Below are positions 18,960-28,258 of a stretch of 64,000 nt of DNA, piece by piece; position 1 is the first letter of the stretch; every line of letters starts with the position of its first letter. Below the pieces are notes generated by a model that was given only the letters and a program-made list of their open reading frames with translations, made no database searches and had not been told where the DNA came from. The stretch lies in NCBI RefSeq assembly GCF_002163625.1, contig NZ_CP020892.1, positions 2,728,001-2,792,000 of the forward strand, written 5' to 3'. The DNA is from Pseudomonas sp. M30-35 (GTDB lineage: Bacteria; Pseudomonadota; Gammaproteobacteria; Pseudomonadales; Pseudomonadaceae). The position numbers and the translations under genes are program-made.

Positions 18960-20207
18960 ATGCCTCACAAGCCGGCCAAGCACACCCGTGCACTGATTGT
19001 ATTGACCTCGTTGTTCTTCATGTGGGGGCTCATAACCTCACTCAACGACATCCTGGTGCCGCATCTAAAAGCCGTTTTCACACTGACCTACGTCCAGGCA
19101 TCAATGGTTCAGTTCAGCTTCTTTATCGCCTATTTCATCATGTCATTCCCCGCAGGCCGCCTTGTTGAACGTATCGGCTACAAGAGCGGGATCATTGCTG
19201 GCTTGCTGGTTGCAGGCGTCGGTTGCACCCTGTTCTACCCTGCCGCTTCCGCGCACTCTTACCCATTCTTTCTGGCTGCGCTGTTTATTCTGGCCACTGG
19301 CATTACGGTCTTGCAGGTGGCGGCAAACCCTTACGTCAACGTTCTCGGCAACCCAGCCACCACAGCCAGCCGGCTGAATCTGACTCAGGCGTTCAACGCG
19401 CTTGGCACTACTGTTGGCCCACTGGTTGGCTCGGTGACCATTCTGGCAATCGGGGTTGGCGCAGCTTCACAAATAGGCGACAGCAACTCAGCGGCTGATT
19501 CAGTGAAAGTACCGTATTTGGTATTAGCGGCTTTACTCGGCGTGATAGCCATTGTTATTGCCTTGTCTCGCTTGCCAACAATCACTCACCCAACAACCAA
19601 GGATGGCAGCGGTGAGAACGGCTCTATATTTGCCCATCGTCACTTGGTTTTAGGTGTGATCGGTATCTTCGCCTACGTGGGTGCCGAAGTGTCTATCGGT
19701 AGTTACCTGGTCAGCCTGATGGAGCAACCTGATATCGCCGGACTTTCCAGTCATGTAGCCGGTAAGTACCTGGCCATTTACTGGAGCGGCGCCATGATCG
19801 GTCGCTTCATCGGCAGCGCCCTGATGCAACGCATCAAGCCGAGCCGCATGCTGGCCTTCAATGCGGTGGCCAACACCCTGCTGATTGCCACAGCCATTAG
19901 TTTCGGCGGTCACATTGCTATGTGGGGGCTGATTCTTATGGGCCTGTTTAACTCGATCATGTTCCCGACCATCTTCTCCCTAGCCCTTGAAGGCCTGGGT
20001 AAGCTTACGGGTAAAGGTTCGGGCTTGTTGTGCATGGCGATTGTTGGAGGTGCGATCGTACCGATGATTCAGGGCTTGTTTGCCGACAACATCGGGCTGC
20101 TTGCCTCGTTCGCAGTGCCAATGGCCTGTTACCTGTATATTTTCTACTACGGGGCCTGGGGCTCACGCGTTTATGTGACACAGCCGAGTGCTCAACTGGC
20201 GCGTTAA
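18960..20207 (+). CDS. MFS sugar:proton symporter, FucP/GluP family
   Basis: This 415-residue inner-membrane transporter with about twelve helices belongs to the FHS (fucose-galactose-glucose:H+ symporter) branch of the MFS. It opens SLFFMWGLITSLNDILVPHLK, the family's hallmark with the conserved Asn-Asp of helix 1. QVAANPYVNVLG and the helix-7-side YVGAEVSIGSYLV are also typical. The ATG at 18960 is chosen over an upstream in-frame GTG because GGAG lies five bases before it. The sugar is not predictable and no sugar catabolic gene is adjacent. Confidence 0.87.
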   Translation: MPHKPAKHTRALIVLTSLFFMWGLITSLNDILVPHLKAVFTLTYVQASMVQFSFFIAYFIMSFPAGRLVERIGYKSGIIAGLLVAGVGCTLFYPAASAHSYPFFLAALFILATGITVLQVAANPYVNVLGNPATTASRLNLTQAFNALGTTVGPLVGSVTILAIGVGAASQIGDSNSAADSVKVPYLVLAALLGVIAIVIALSRLPTITHPTTKDGSGENGSIFAHRHLVLGVIGIFAYVGAEVSIGSYLVSLMEQPDIAGLSSHVAGKYLAIYWSGAMIGRFIGSALMQRIKPSRMLAFNAVANTLLIATAISFGGHIAMWGLILMGLFNSIMFPTIFSLALEGLGKLTGKGSGLLCMAIVGGAIVPMIQGLFADNIGLLASFAVPMACYLYIFYYGAWGSRVYVTQPSAQLAR

Positions 20208-20220
20208 GCGCGTCTGATTT

Positions 20221-20264
20221 GAGCCATAAAAAACGCAGCCAATTGGCTGCATTTTTTATGGCTC
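20221..20264. terminator. Bidirectional terminator
   Basis: A long hairpin with 20-base arms beginning GAGCCATAAAAAACGCAGCC, one mismatch, and an AATT loop. It serves the MFS gene (+) and the convergent dienelactone hydrolase gene (-). Confidence 0.9.
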
Positions 20265-20275
20265 AATGCGCTTGA

Positions 20276-21007
20276 TTAACCAGCAAAACGCTCATCAAGC
20301 AAGTTGCGCATAGCGGTGAACGCTCGCGCCGCTGTCTTTTCATCATACTGCGCCGTGCCCGGCATGTTGGCGTGCGGATCAGTAAAGGAATGCACCGCCC
20401 CACCGTAAGTCACCAGTTGCCAATCTACATTAGCCTCGGTCATTTCCTTGGCGAACTCAGCTAGCTGCTCACGTGGAACCAACGGGTCGGCGGCGCCATC
20501 GAGAACCAACACAGAGCCTTTGATGTTTTTTGCATCGGCAGGTGTTGGTGTATCCAACGTACCGTGGAATGAGACCGCAGCTTGCAGCGGCGCACCATCG
20601 CGGGCGAGCTCAAGGGAGCAACAGCCACCAAAGCAGAAACCAAAGGTCGCCTGCTTAGCGGTATCCAGTGCAACCTTGTCAGCCTGAGCCAACAGCGTTT
20701 TCAGCGAGCCCTGCATGCGCTTGCGCAGTAACGCCCGGTCGTCTTTGAGCGGCATCATCGCGGAGCCGGCTTCATCAGCATTGGCTGGGCGCACGGTTTT
20801 GCCATAAAGGTCGGCAATAAACACCACGTAGTCATCGCCAGCAACCTTGCGTGCAATCTCAATCGCACCCTCAGTCACCCCCATCCAGTTGGGTGCCATC
20901 AGCAAGGCTGGACGCGGCGTTTTGACTGCGCTGCTGAAGACCAACTGGCCTTCGAACTGCACGCCATCGATCTCGTATGCAACAGGTTGAACATTGATAT
21001 TGCTCAT
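20276..21007 (-). CDS. Dienelactone hydrolase family protein
   Basis: This 243-residue alpha/beta hydrolase has a cysteine nucleophile, Cys125 in FGFCFGGCC, which marks the dienelactone hydrolase family. The acid is probably the Asp in VLDGAADPLVP, and the His is in GGAVHSFTDP. No aromatic ring-cleavage genes are near, so a role in chlorocatechol breakdown is not implied. Its position just downstream of htpG matches the order I recall in P. aeruginosa. A terminator separates the two. Confidence 0.87.
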   Translation of the reverse strand: MSNINVQPVAYEIDGVQFEGQLVFSSAVKTPRPALLMAPNWMGVTEGAIEIARKVAGDDYVVFIADLYGKTVRPANADEAGSAMMPLKDDRALLRKRMQGSLKTLLAQADKVALDTAKQATFGFCFGGCCSLELARDGAPLQAAVSFHGTLDTPTPADAKNIKGSVLVLDGAADPLVPREQLAEFAKEMTEANVDWQLVTYGGAVHSFTDPHANMPGTAQYDEKTAARAFTAMRNLLDERFAG

Positions 21008-21040
21008 GTATGCACTCCCGATTTCAAGGTTAGAAGATAC

Positions 21041-21065
21041 AAAAAAGCCCGCATCTGCGGGCTTT
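21041..21065 (-). terminator. htpG terminator
   Basis: A GCCCGCA/TGCGGGC stem follows the htpG stop. On the minus strand it is followed by TTTTTT. Confidence 0.9.
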
Positions 21066-21076
21066 CATGACACCTA

Positions 21077-22981
21077 TTAAGCTGACATCTCAACCAGTAG
21101 CTTATTCAGACGCTGCACATAAGCGGCAGGGTCTTTCAGGCTATCACCAGCAGCCAAGGCTGCTTGGTCGAAGAGGATGTGCGTAAGATCGCCGAAACGG
21201 TCTTCATCCTGCTCCGCATCCAAGCGCTCAATCAGCGGGTGAGCTGGGTTGAATTCAAAGATCGGCTTGGACTCCGGTACTTTCTGGCCACTGGCCTCAA
21301 GAATCTGGCGCATTTGCATGCCCAGGTCTTGCTCACCAATCGCCAAGATAGCTGGAGAGTCGGTCAGACGATGCGATACCCGCACCTCTGCAACCTGCTC
21401 GCCCAGAGCGGACTTCAAGCGCTCAGCCAGACCTTCTTTGGCCTTGGCTACTTCTTCCTGAGCCTTCTTGTCTTCATCAGAATCAAGCTTGCCAAGGTCA
21501 AGATCACCACGGGCAACGTCTACGAACGACTTACCATCGAACTCAGTCAGGTAGCTCATCAGCCACTCATCGATGCGATCGGTGAGCAACAGTACTTCAA
21601 TGCCTTTCTTACGGAAGACTTCGAGGTGCGGGCTGTTTTTAACCTGCGCATAGGATTCGCCTGACAGATAGTAAATCTTGTCCTGGCCTTCCTTCATGCG
21701 CGCAATGTACTCGGCCAAGCCTACTTCTTGCTCGCCTTCAGTACCTGCTGTCGAGGCGAAACGCAGTAAGCCTGCAACTTTGTCTTTGTTGGCAAAATCT
21801 TCTGCCGGGCCTTCTTTAAGCACCTGGCCAAAGTTTTTCCAAAATGTTTTGTACTGCTCGGCGTCACCCTTCGCCAGCTTCTCAAGCATGTCCAGGACGC
21901 GCTTGGTCAGCGCCGACTTCATCGAGTCGATGACCGGGTCTTTCTGCAGGATTTCACGGGAGATATTCAGCGACAGGTCGTTCGAATCCACCACACCTTT
22001 GATGAAGCGCAGATACAGCGGCAGGAACTCGTCAGCCTGATCCATGATGAACACGCGCTGTACATACAGTTTCAAGCCGCGCGGCGCTTCACGCTGATAC
22101 AGGTCAAATGGCGCACGACCCGGCACGTACAACAGCGAAGTGTATTCCAGCTTGCCTTCGACCTTGTTGTGGCTCCAGCTCAGTGGGTTCTCGAAGTCAT
22201 GGCCGACGTGTTTGTAAAATTCCTGGTATTCCTCATCCTTAACCTCGCTGCGTGGACGCGTCCACAAAGCACTGGCGCGGTTGACGGTTTCCCATTCTTG
22301 CTCAGCAGGTTGCTCTTCTGCCTCGTTGGCCGCCTCTTTTGGCAGCTCGATTGGCAGCGCGATGTGGTCGGAATACTTTTTGATGATGTTGCGCAAACGC
22401 CAACCATCGGCAAACTCGTCTTCAGCGCTTTTGAGATGCAGAACGATACGCGTACCGCGCTCGGCTTTCTCAATGGTGGCAATTTCAAAATTGCCTTCGC
22501 CTTGTGAAGACCAGTGCACGCCCTCGCCCGCACTAAGCCCGGCACGACGTGTGAATACTTCAACTTTGTCGGCAACGATGAATGCCGAGTAGAAACCAAC
22601 GCCGAACTGACCAATAAGGTGCGAATCCTTCTTCTGGTCGCCGGTCATGTTCTTGAGAAAATCAGAGGTGCCTGACTTGGCGATGGTGCCAAGGTGCGCG
22701 ATGGTTTCGTCGCGGCTCATGCCAATACCGTTATCCTCAAGGGTAACGGTTTTAGCCTCTTTGTCGAAGCTGACACGGATTTTCAGCTCTGCGCCACCTT
22801 CAAGCAACTCTGGCTTGGCAAGTGCTTCAAAACGCAGTTTATCGACAGCATCCGATGCGTTGGAAATCAATTCGCGCAGGAAGATTTCTTTGTTCGAATA
22901 CAGCGAATGGATCATCAGGTGAAGCAGCTGCTTCACCTCTGTCTGGAAGCCCAGGGTTTCTTTTTGAGTTTCCACACTCAT
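21077..22981 (-). CDS. htpG: Molecular chaperone HtpG (Hsp90)
   Basis: This 634-residue cytosolic Hsp90 has the GHKL ATPase domain with [17 protein letters not shown] (catalytic Glu and Mg-binding Asn), [10 protein letters not shown] and [11 protein letters not shown] at its start. Middle and C-terminal dimerisation domains follow. The length is that of the family. A sigma-32 promoter lies 53-81 bp upstream, so heat shock induction is expected. Its own terminator follows, so it is transcribed alone. Confidence 0.98.
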   Translation of the reverse strand: MSVETQKETLGFQTEVKQLLHLMIHSLYSNKEIFLRELISNASDAVDKLRFEALAKPELLEGGAELKIRVSFDKEAKTVTLEDNGIGMSRDETIAHLGTIAKSGTSDFLKNMTGDQKKDSHLIGQFGVGFYSAFIVADKVEVFTRRAGLSAGEGVHWSSQGEGNFEIATIEKAERGTRIVLHLKSAEDEFADGWRLRNIIKKYSDHIALPIELPKEAANEAEEQPAEQEWETVNRASALWTRPRSEVKDEEYQEFYKHVGHDFENPLSWSHNKVEGKLEYTSLLYVPGRAPFDLYQREAPRGLKLYVQRVFIMDQADEFLPLYLRFIKGVVDSNDLSLNISREILQKDPVIDSMKSALTKRVLDMLEKLAKGDAEQYKTFWKNFGQVLKEGPAEDFANKDKVAGLLRFASTAGTEGEQEVGLAEYIARMKEGQDKIYYLSGESYAQVKNSPHLEVFRKKGIEVLLLTDRIDEWLMSYLTEFDGKSFVDVARGDLDLGKLDSDEDKKAQEEVAKAKEGLAERLKSALGEQVAEVRVSHRLTDSPAILAIGEQDLGMQMRQILEASGQKVPESKPIFEFNPAHPLIERLDAEQDEDRFGDLTHILFDQAALAAGDSLKDPAAYVQRLNKLLVEMSA

Positions 22982-23033
22982 GGTCGTTTAACTCCACATT
23001 TGATGGCCAAGCCTTTATCGGCGGTAGTCATTC

Positions 23034-23062
23034 AAATGGGGGGCATACACCAATATTTCAAG
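23034..23062 (-). promoter_or_regulatory. Sigma-32 heat-shock promoter of htpG
   Basis: On the minus strand, CTTGAAA (23062-23056) is followed after 14 bases by CCCCATTT (23041-23034). Both match the sigma-32 consensus (CTTGAAA, N11-16, CCCCATnT). The -10 element ends 52 bp before the htpG ATG. Confidence 0.88.
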
Positions 23063-23094
23063 TGCTTAGTTGAATTCAAAGGTATTTTTTTAAC

Positions 23095-24348
23095 TCAAGG
23101 CTCAAGCAACTCAATGGTTTTGATCTGTTCTGGGTCAACCGTAAAGCGTGCTTCACCCGAGCCATTTTTGAGTTGCTGCAGAACAATTTTTCCATCGCTA
23201 TCTACGCCGCGAAAGAGTCCTTCAGCCTGACTGCCACGCAGAGTCGCCGCGCGCATGGCCAAACCATAATAACGCTCAGGATTACGCAGCAGACGCTGCA
23301 GAGAGAAACGAGGACGTCGATCAATCTGTCGCGTCGCGATCTCTGGCAGTGCCTCTTTCTGTTGCGCGGTAGCGGAAGTCACGACCGGCGTTTTGAAATC
23401 TTTTGCCAGCTTGGCGTAGCGATCGCCTTTTATGGTCCAGCCCGCACGAGGAGACTTCACCAGCTGTAAGGGAACTTGTTGCAGCCCGCCATTAATACTC
23501 GCTTCAACAGTCATATCAATCGTGCTGGATGAAAATGCCACCATCGGCAAAGGGCTCAGTTGCACAAGACGCGTGGTGAAGCGCCGCTGCAAATAGTCTT
23601 CAATGATGAAAGCGAGGGTATCGAGTGAATCGACATTGCGATCAACTTGGCCGTCAACGTAGCGCAAGCCATTACTGTACAGCTCAACCTTGCCGCTCAA
23701 TGTAGTCTTGAACTGCGGCGGCAGGACCAAGTGGAAATCCCCTGCTAGCTTGTTCGGAGCCAACGGTGTTAATGCCAGGTGCAAGGTATAGCCGTGACGC
23801 ACACGACGGGCCTCTGGCAATTCCTGCTCGGGCAATAACCAGCTGATTTCAATCTCCGGGATGTTGCCAGTATCGGTTGGCAGCACATCAAGATTAACCG
23901 CGCCGCTGACCGGCTGAGGCAGGCGAATCACCACTTCACGGCGGGCAAAGAAGTCCCGCCCTTCACGCAGCGTCAGCACACCGCCGACCAATTCGCCCTG
24001 TTGCGGGCTGAATGGCTGATTATTAAGTTCACCGTTCAAGTCGAAATCAAGTTCAGCAGTCGCCGACGTTTCGGGCTTCAACCATTGCAGGCTGAGGATA
24101 TCGGCCAAACGCTGGCTGTCATGACTGGCCAGCATTGTCAGGCCGACAACCAGTGGAATAACGCCCAGCGCACACAGACCAATCGGCTGCTTGGCAGACT
24201 TCCAGTGGCGAAACAGGTAACCCAGCGTCAACGGCGGCATCAAGCTGGCCCAGCCCCACAGTAGGCTTGTGCCAAAGGCACGCATCACTAGCCAGACCAG
24301 CCCTGCCAAAATCAGCAGTAAGCCACCGAGGATCAACAACGAATCCAT
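23095..24348 (-). CDS. Conserved membrane-anchored protein of unknown function
   Basis: This 417-residue protein has three N-terminal hydrophobic segments (about 2-25, 28-46 and 54-75). A large hydrophilic, beta-rich region follows, probably periplasmic, with acidic and proline-containing stretches and no catalytic motif I recognise. The C-terminus (PERYYGLAMRAATLRGSQAEGLFRGVDSDGKIVLQQLKNG) resembles a small SH3-like or Sm-like fold. I recall similar uncharacterised genes beside htpG in other Pseudomonas. The stop codon lies about 33 bp upstream of the sigma-32 promoter of htpG. Confidence 0.75.
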   Translation of the reverse strand: MDSLLILGGLLLILAGLVWLVMRAFGTSLLWGWASLMPPLTLGYLFRHWKSAKQPIGLCALGVIPLVVGLTMLASHDSQRLADILSLQWLKPETSATAELDFDLNGELNNQPFSPQQGELVGGVLTLREGRDFFARREVVIRLPQPVSGAVNLDVLPTDTGNIPEIEISWLLPEQELPEARRVRHGYTLHLALTPLAPNKLAGDFHLVLPPQFKTTLSGKVELYSNGLRYVDGQVDRNVDSLDTLAFIIEDYLQRRFTTRLVQLSPLPMVAFSSSTIDMTVEASINGGLQQVPLQLVKSPRAGWTIKGDRYAKLAKDFKTPVVTSATAQQKEALPEIATRQIDRRPRFSLQRLLRNPERYYGLAMRAATLRGSQAEGLFRGVDSDGKIVLQQLKNGSGEARFTVDPEQIKTIELLEP

Positions 24349-24377
24349 GCAACTTCCTTAAAAAAATGCCTGACCGC

Positions 24378-24824
24378 TTAGGGTTCGTCGACCTTAAAGT
24401 GCGCACGAGCGGTCGCAATCGGCTCAGCCTGATTGGTTTGCCAAGCGGTAATCGCCACGTTGGCGACACGTCGCCCCTGGCGCCAGACCTGGCAACGAAC
24501 GAAGGTGTCACGATAATGACCTGCACGCAGGTAATCTATCGAGAAGTCGATGATTTTGGGTAAATGTGGAATTTCCATGAACATCAGCAAGTGCAACATG
24601 GCCGAATGCTCCATAAAACCTGCGATTACGCCACCATGAATGGCAGGCAGAACCGGATTACCGATGTTGTCTTTATTGGCTGGCAGGCGAAAAACCATAT
24701 CATCGCCCAAACGTAAGCACTCTATACTTAGCAGCTTTGCGTACGGAAACATACTGATCAGAATGTCGTAGTCATTGCTCTCATGCGCATCACGTACACA
24801 CTGATTGAGGTCGAGACCGCTCAT
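24378..24824 (-). CDS. PaaI-type thioesterase (second of pair)
   Basis: This 148-residue hotdog domain contains PAIHGGVIAGFMEHSAMLHLLMF, with the HGG motif at about 83-85. The usual catalytic Asp/Glu region is replaced by FMEHS. It starts within the stop of the upstream paralogue (ATGA overlap). Both are single hotdog domains of the 4HBT family, and such pairs may form heteromers (inference). The substrate is unknown. Confidence 0.82.
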   Translation of the reverse strand: MSGLDLNQCVRDAHESNDYDILISMFPYAKLLSIECLRLGDDMVFRLPANKDNIGNPVLPAIHGGVIAGFMEHSAMLHLLMFMEIPHLPKIIDFSIDYLRAGHYRDTFVRCQVWRQGRRVANVAITAWQTNQAEPIATARAHFKVDEP

Positions 24825-25297
24825 TGTGCAGCCCCCTGAATGTTTTTCTTCAGGCTTGCACGACCCTGCGCGACTTTACCCATACGCATAAACGTACCGA
24901 CCACATGCGCAATCGGCTGCTGCGGATCATCCTGATAGGCGTAACCCCGGGTAAAAATAATGTTCGGCGTGACGCGATAGCACTCAGCGAAACCGTATAC
25001 ATTTTTATGCGGCTCAGCAGGATGCATATAGTCGATACGAAGATCGAGCGTTGGGCAAATCTCAAATTCCGGCAACACACATACAGTCGAAATACCGCAC
25101 GTAGTGTCCATCAGCGTAGTGATTGCACCACCGTGAATCACTCCAGTTTCTGGGTTACCCACAATCTGCGGGCTGTACGGCAAACACAGGGTGAGCCCTT
25201 CAGCCGTAGCTTCATGAACATGCAGACCCAATACCTGACAATGACGCAGTGCGCTTAAAAAACGCTGCGCCCGTTCTAGAATCGCCTTGTCACTCAT
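24821..25297 (-). CDS. PaaI-type thioesterase (first of pair)
   Basis: This 158-residue 4HBT hotdog protein has GVIHGGAITTLMDTTCGISTV, including HGG and the catalytic-type Asp in MDTTCG. It resembles the phenylacetate-type PaaI/COG2050 thioesterases. It is translationally coupled to a second, divergent thioesterase by a four-base ATGA overlap. No phenylacetate genes are near. Confidence 0.85.
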   Translation of the reverse strand: MSDKAILERAQRFLSALRHCQVLGLHVHEATAEGLTLCLPYSPQIVGNPETGVIHGGAITTLMDTTCGISTVCVLPEFEICPTLDLRIDYMHPAEPHKNVYGFAECYRVTPNIIFTRGYAYQDDPQQPIAHVVGTFMRMGKVAQGRASLKKNIQGAAQ

Positions 25298-25528
25298 TTA
25301 TTTAGCCCTAAGCCCAGCCGCAAAAGTCAGCATGATAACGTCTAGGCTTGTGTGTGTGAGCAATAACGCACAGGCTCAAGTGCAATGCTTTCGTCAACTA
25401 ACTGCACAAACCAAACCCTTAGCTAGATTCACAATAGGCAGAACTGAACTAATGTCTTATTTGCGTGTTCTAAAAAGCATGCTGTGGGGAAACCCGGCAA
25501 TATCGATACTTATAAGGAGTACTTAACT

Positions 25529-25819
25529 GTGCAAAAACCATTTGCCTATGCCCTAATTCTTGCCTCCATGCTTGCTTTGGGCGCTTGTGAAAAAACCCCA
25601 GAAGACAAGATGGAGTCTGCTAAAGAGTCTGTTTCCGAAGCTGCAGAGTCGATGGGTGATGCCACCCAGGAAGCGGGTGAAGCCATCAAGCAAAAGACTA
25701 ACGAAGCCATTGGCAATGAGCCTACAACTGGCGAGAAAGTTGAAGGTGCCATGGATGATGCTTCCGACGCCATCGAAGAAGCTGGCGACGAAACCAAAGA
25801 TGCAATTGACAATAATTAA
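25529..25819 (+). CDS. Small lipoprotein with LEA-like acidic repeats
   Basis: This 96-residue lipoprotein starts at GTG (25529), which has AAGGAG nine bases upstream. The signal peptide ends in the lipobox LGAC (mature Cys). The rest is low-complexity amphipathic helix rich in Ala, Glu, Asp and Lys (KESVSEAAESMGDATQEAGE and similar), with a roughly 11-residue period. It resembles LEA-type or YtxH/apolipoprotein-like repeats. It lacks Asp at +2, so it may go to the outer membrane. Function is unknown. A desiccation or envelope-stress role is only a guess. It ends at a strong terminator. Confidence 0.75.
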   Translation: MQKPFAYALILASMLALGACEKTPEDKMESAKESVSEAAESMGDATQEAGEAIKQKTNEAIGNEPTTGEKVEGAMDDASDAIEEAGDETKDAIDNN

Positions 25820-25833
25820 GCCTTCGCGCTTAT

Positions 25834-25861
25834 AAAAAAACCCCGCAAATGCGGGGTTTTT
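25834..25861. terminator. Bidirectional terminator
   Basis: AAAAAAACCCCGC and GCGGGGTTTTT arms separate the lipoprotein gene (+) from the convergent MAPEG gene (-). Confidence 0.92.
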
Positions 25862-25875
25862 CATGCCTGCAGAGT

Positions 25876-26268
25876 TTACAAAGCAGGTGAAAGCATCAAT
25901 GCCAAACTGCATAACAATCCAACAAACCAGACCAGGCTTCGCTGCCAATGCCAGTCGGCCCAGTAAAAGACTAGATACAGCACCCGTGCAACAACGAAAG
26001 TCAGAGCCAAGGCATCAATCAAATAGCCCTGTGTTTGCGTGACGTGCGCCATCAATACACCTACCGCAAACAGTGGAAACGCCTCAAAGCTGTTCATGTG
26101 TGCCGCGAGCGCACGCGCACCAAAACCTGTGAGTTGAGCCTGCTGGCTGCGAGGATGATGATTATCGTATGTCCCGCCGCCCTGCTGCTGCATCGCTTTT
26201 GCGACTGGAATTTTGGCGACAAAAATCAACAACGCACTAATAAACACACACCAAAATGGCAGACTCAT
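25876..26268 (-). CDS. MAPEG family membrane protein
   Basis: This 130-residue integral membrane protein has four predicted helices. It contains the MAPEG signature region (RALAAHMNSFEAFPLFAVGVLMAHV), with RxxxAxxNxxE-like spacing. Eukaryotic members handle eicosanoids and glutathione, while bacterial ones are uncharacterised. It overlaps the upstream DUF599 gene by four bases (ATGA), so the two are co-expressed. Confidence 0.85.
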   Translation of the reverse strand: MSLPFWCVFISALLIFVAKIPVAKAMQQQGGGTYDNHHPRSQQAQLTGFGARALAAHMNSFEAFPLFAVGVLMAHVTQTQGYLIDALALTFVVARVLYLVFYWADWHWQRSLVWFVGLLCSLALMLSPAL

Positions 26269-27005
26269 TCAGTTTTCTCCTTCCCCGGCTCAATAGTTGG
26301 AGTTTGCGTGTAAACCATGACCTCAAGCACATCAGAGTGAAACTCACGTCGATACAACACCATTACCACACCGGTTGTGACCGCGATGAAGAACCATGGA
26401 TTGATAAACCAAGCCAAGGTCGCCATACCGAAATAGTATGCGCGTAAACCATAGTTAAACTGGTTAGCTGCCATAGAGATGACGCGTGCAGTACGCTCGC
26501 TGTACGCCTTCCGTTCTTGCTCAGTCACATTGCGCTCGCCAACCATGGGCGCAGAGCCCACCAGAACCGCAGCGAAATTGTATTGACGCATGCACCAACT
26601 GAAGGTGAAAAACGCATACACAAACACCACCCCCAAACCCAGCAACTTGATCTCAGACAAGCTGCGAGTGGTTTCCTGGACAAAGGGTAAATCAGCCAAC
26701 AACGACAAGGCGCGGTCCGAAGAGCCCAAAACAGTCAGAATACCGGCAAGAATAATCAGCGTGCTCGATGCGAAAAATGAGGCGTTGCGCTCCAGATTAC
26801 CGATAACGTTAGCGTCGGCAATGCGGTTTTCACGCAACAACATACGGCGCATCCAATCTTCACGATACAGATGCAAGACACTGGCGAGACAGGGAGTCGT
26901 CTTGGCCTTCGCGTAGGAGTAGCGGCTATAGCCGATCCAGCAAATCAAAAACCAAATGACTGCAATCACGTGAGGCAGGTGAATATCACTAATCGGCATG
27001 AGCAC
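26265..27005 (-). CDS. DUF599 membrane protein
   Basis: This 246-residue integral membrane protein has four or more hydrophobic helices. It carries stretches typical of DUF599 (CLASVLHLYREDWMRRMLLRENRIADANVIGNLERNASFFASSTLIILAG). Function is unknown. It forms a coupled pair with the MAPEG gene. The start ATG at 27005 has a GGAG upstream. Confidence 0.85.
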   Translation of the reverse strand: MLMPISDIHLPHVIAVIWFLICWIGYSRYSYAKAKTTPCLASVLHLYREDWMRRMLLRENRIADANVIGNLERNASFFASSTLIILAGILTVLGSSDRALSLLADLPFVQETTRSLSEIKLLGLGVVFVYAFFTFSWCMRQYNFAAVLVGSAPMVGERNVTEQERKAYSERTARVISMAANQFNYGLRAYYFGMATLAWFINPWFFIAVTTGVVMVLYRREFHSDVLEVMVYTQTPTIEPGKEKTE

Positions 27006-27308
27006 TCCTTGTTATTCCATGGCGATTATAGACAAGCTGCGGCACTGACCGCCTAACAAAATCGAGTGACCAGGCATCTGTTTAAGAAACTCATTGAGCG
27101 GCAGGGATAGCTACCTGGGTGAGAAAATCCATCGCAGGACCATTCAACCGACAAAGTTCGCCAAGGCCGAGCAATTAGTGTGCAGCAGACATAAAAAATC
27201 CGATACCAGAGACCTGACATCGGATTTTTACTAAGCTCGACATTTTATTCAAATGCCCAACTTTGAATGGCGCTTGCCGCGGTATAGCCCGTTAAATCCT
27301 CTAGGCTA
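27006..27308. other. Non-coding stretch between DUF599 and GntR genes
   Basis: About 300 bp with no ORF. It contains a terminator (27193-27229) for something reading rightwards, or for the GntR transcript. The preceding 130 bp have no recognisable tRNA fold. A small RNA ending at this hairpin is possible but unproven. Confidence 0.4.
27193..27229. terminator. Hairpin terminator
   Basis: AAAAATCCGAT and ATCGGATTTTT arms with a 14-base loop and A/T tracts on both sides. It probably ends the GntR transcript (-). Confidence 0.75.
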
Positions 27309-28076
27309 TCAGCTGTTGACGATTGCCTTTCCCGGTTTTTTCTTGGTTTGCAGCAGGTGCGAAAACACTGCGTGCAAATCATCAGAGGCACTGTCCTCAT
27401 CGAGGTTGAGCTTACTGTCGATGTGATCCATGTGATGCATCATCAAATTGACCGCCCGCTCGGTATCGCGCGCCTCAATGGCATCAATCAATTGATTGTG
27501 CTCATCGTACGAACAATGCGAGCGGCTGCCGCTCTCGTACTGCGCGATTATCAGCGAAGTTTGCGATACCAGGCTTCGCTGAAAACTAACCAGCGGAGCA
27601 TTCTTGGCCGCTTCAGCCAACTTCAAGTGGAACTCACCCGACAAGCGAATACCCGCACCGCGATCACCGCGAGAGAAGCTGGTCTGCTCATCTTCGACCA
27701 TCTGACGCAGCTCATTAAGCTGATCAATTGTGGCGTATTGCACTGCCAGCTCAGTTATTGCTCGCTCAACCATGCGCCGCGCATAAAAAATCTGGCGGGC
27801 TTCTTCAACACTTGGACTGGCAACCACAGCACCACGGTTTGGCCGCAGTAACACAACGCCCTCATGCGCTAAACGCGATAAGGCGCGGCGGATGATCGTC
27901 CGGCTTACGCCAAAAATCTCGCCTAAGGCCTCTTCACTAAGCTTGGTGCCGGGAGCCAGACGCTGCTCCAAGATAGCATCAAAAATATGTGCATAAACGA
28001 CATCGTCCTGCGTCCCACTGCGACTGCTTTTAAGGGCACGGGACTGCTTTTTTAGGGGCTGCAATTGTTCGTTCAT
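27309..28076 (-). CDS. GntR family regulator (FCD subfamily), probable purine-catabolism regulator
   Basis: This 255-residue regulator has an N-terminal winged helix-turn-helix (KLSEEALGEIFGVSRTIIRRALSRLAHEGVVLLRPNRGAVVASPS, about 41-88) and a C-terminal helical FCD ligand domain (EFHLKLAEAAKNAPLVSF, YDEHNQLIDAIEARD). It is divergent from an NCS2 purine permease, an arrangement I recall from P. aeruginosa next to urate genes. Two TTGT-N2-ACAA palindromes lie between them. The same palindrome precedes several urate and allantoin genes, so this protein is the best candidate to bind it. Confidence 0.88.
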   Translation of the reverse strand: MNEQLQPLKKQSRALKSSRSGTQDDVVYAHIFDAILEQRLAPGTKLSEEALGEIFGVSRTIIRRALSRLAHEGVVLLRPNRGAVVASPSVEEARQIFYARRMVERAITELAVQYATIDQLNELRQMVEDEQTSFSRGDRGAGIRLSGEFHLKLAEAAKNAPLVSFQRSLVSQTSLIIAQYESGSRSHCSYDEHNQLIDAIEARDTERAVNLMMHHMDHIDSKLNLDEDSASDDLHAVFSHLLQTKKKPGKAIVNS

Positions 28077-28182
28077 TCGGGCTCGCGTCAGAGGGATTCA
28101 GCAATTTAAAACAGGATCAGGGCTAACCTGTAATGCAAGACATGGTAAGCCTTACACCTAACGTCATCACTGTTAGTTAGCT

Positions 28183-28196
28183 TTATTACGTAATAA
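28183..28196. promoter_or_regulatory. 14-bp palindrome near the gntR start
   Basis: A perfect palindrome TTATTACGTAATAA, about 107 bp upstream of the GntR start codon. A regulator binding here is unknown. The sequence differs from the TTGT-N2-ACAA motif. Confidence 0.4.
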
Positions 28197-28246
28197 CGTG
28201 TGACTGGCAAGTCGTATGCGCAGAAAAACACAAAAAAACCTGTCCT

Positions 28247-28258
28247 ATTGTACACAAT
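28247..28258. promoter_or_regulatory. TTGT-N2-ACAA operator candidate (gntR side)
   Basis: ATTGT-AC-ACAAT, with 5-bp arms. The identical 12-mer occurs at 38258-38269 before uraH. It lies 171 bp upstream of gntR. Confidence 0.65.

Noticed and set aside
27060..27192. Possible tRNA or small RNA before the gntR terminator
   Set aside because: No cloverleaf could be drawn; the sequence alone does not support a named RNA.
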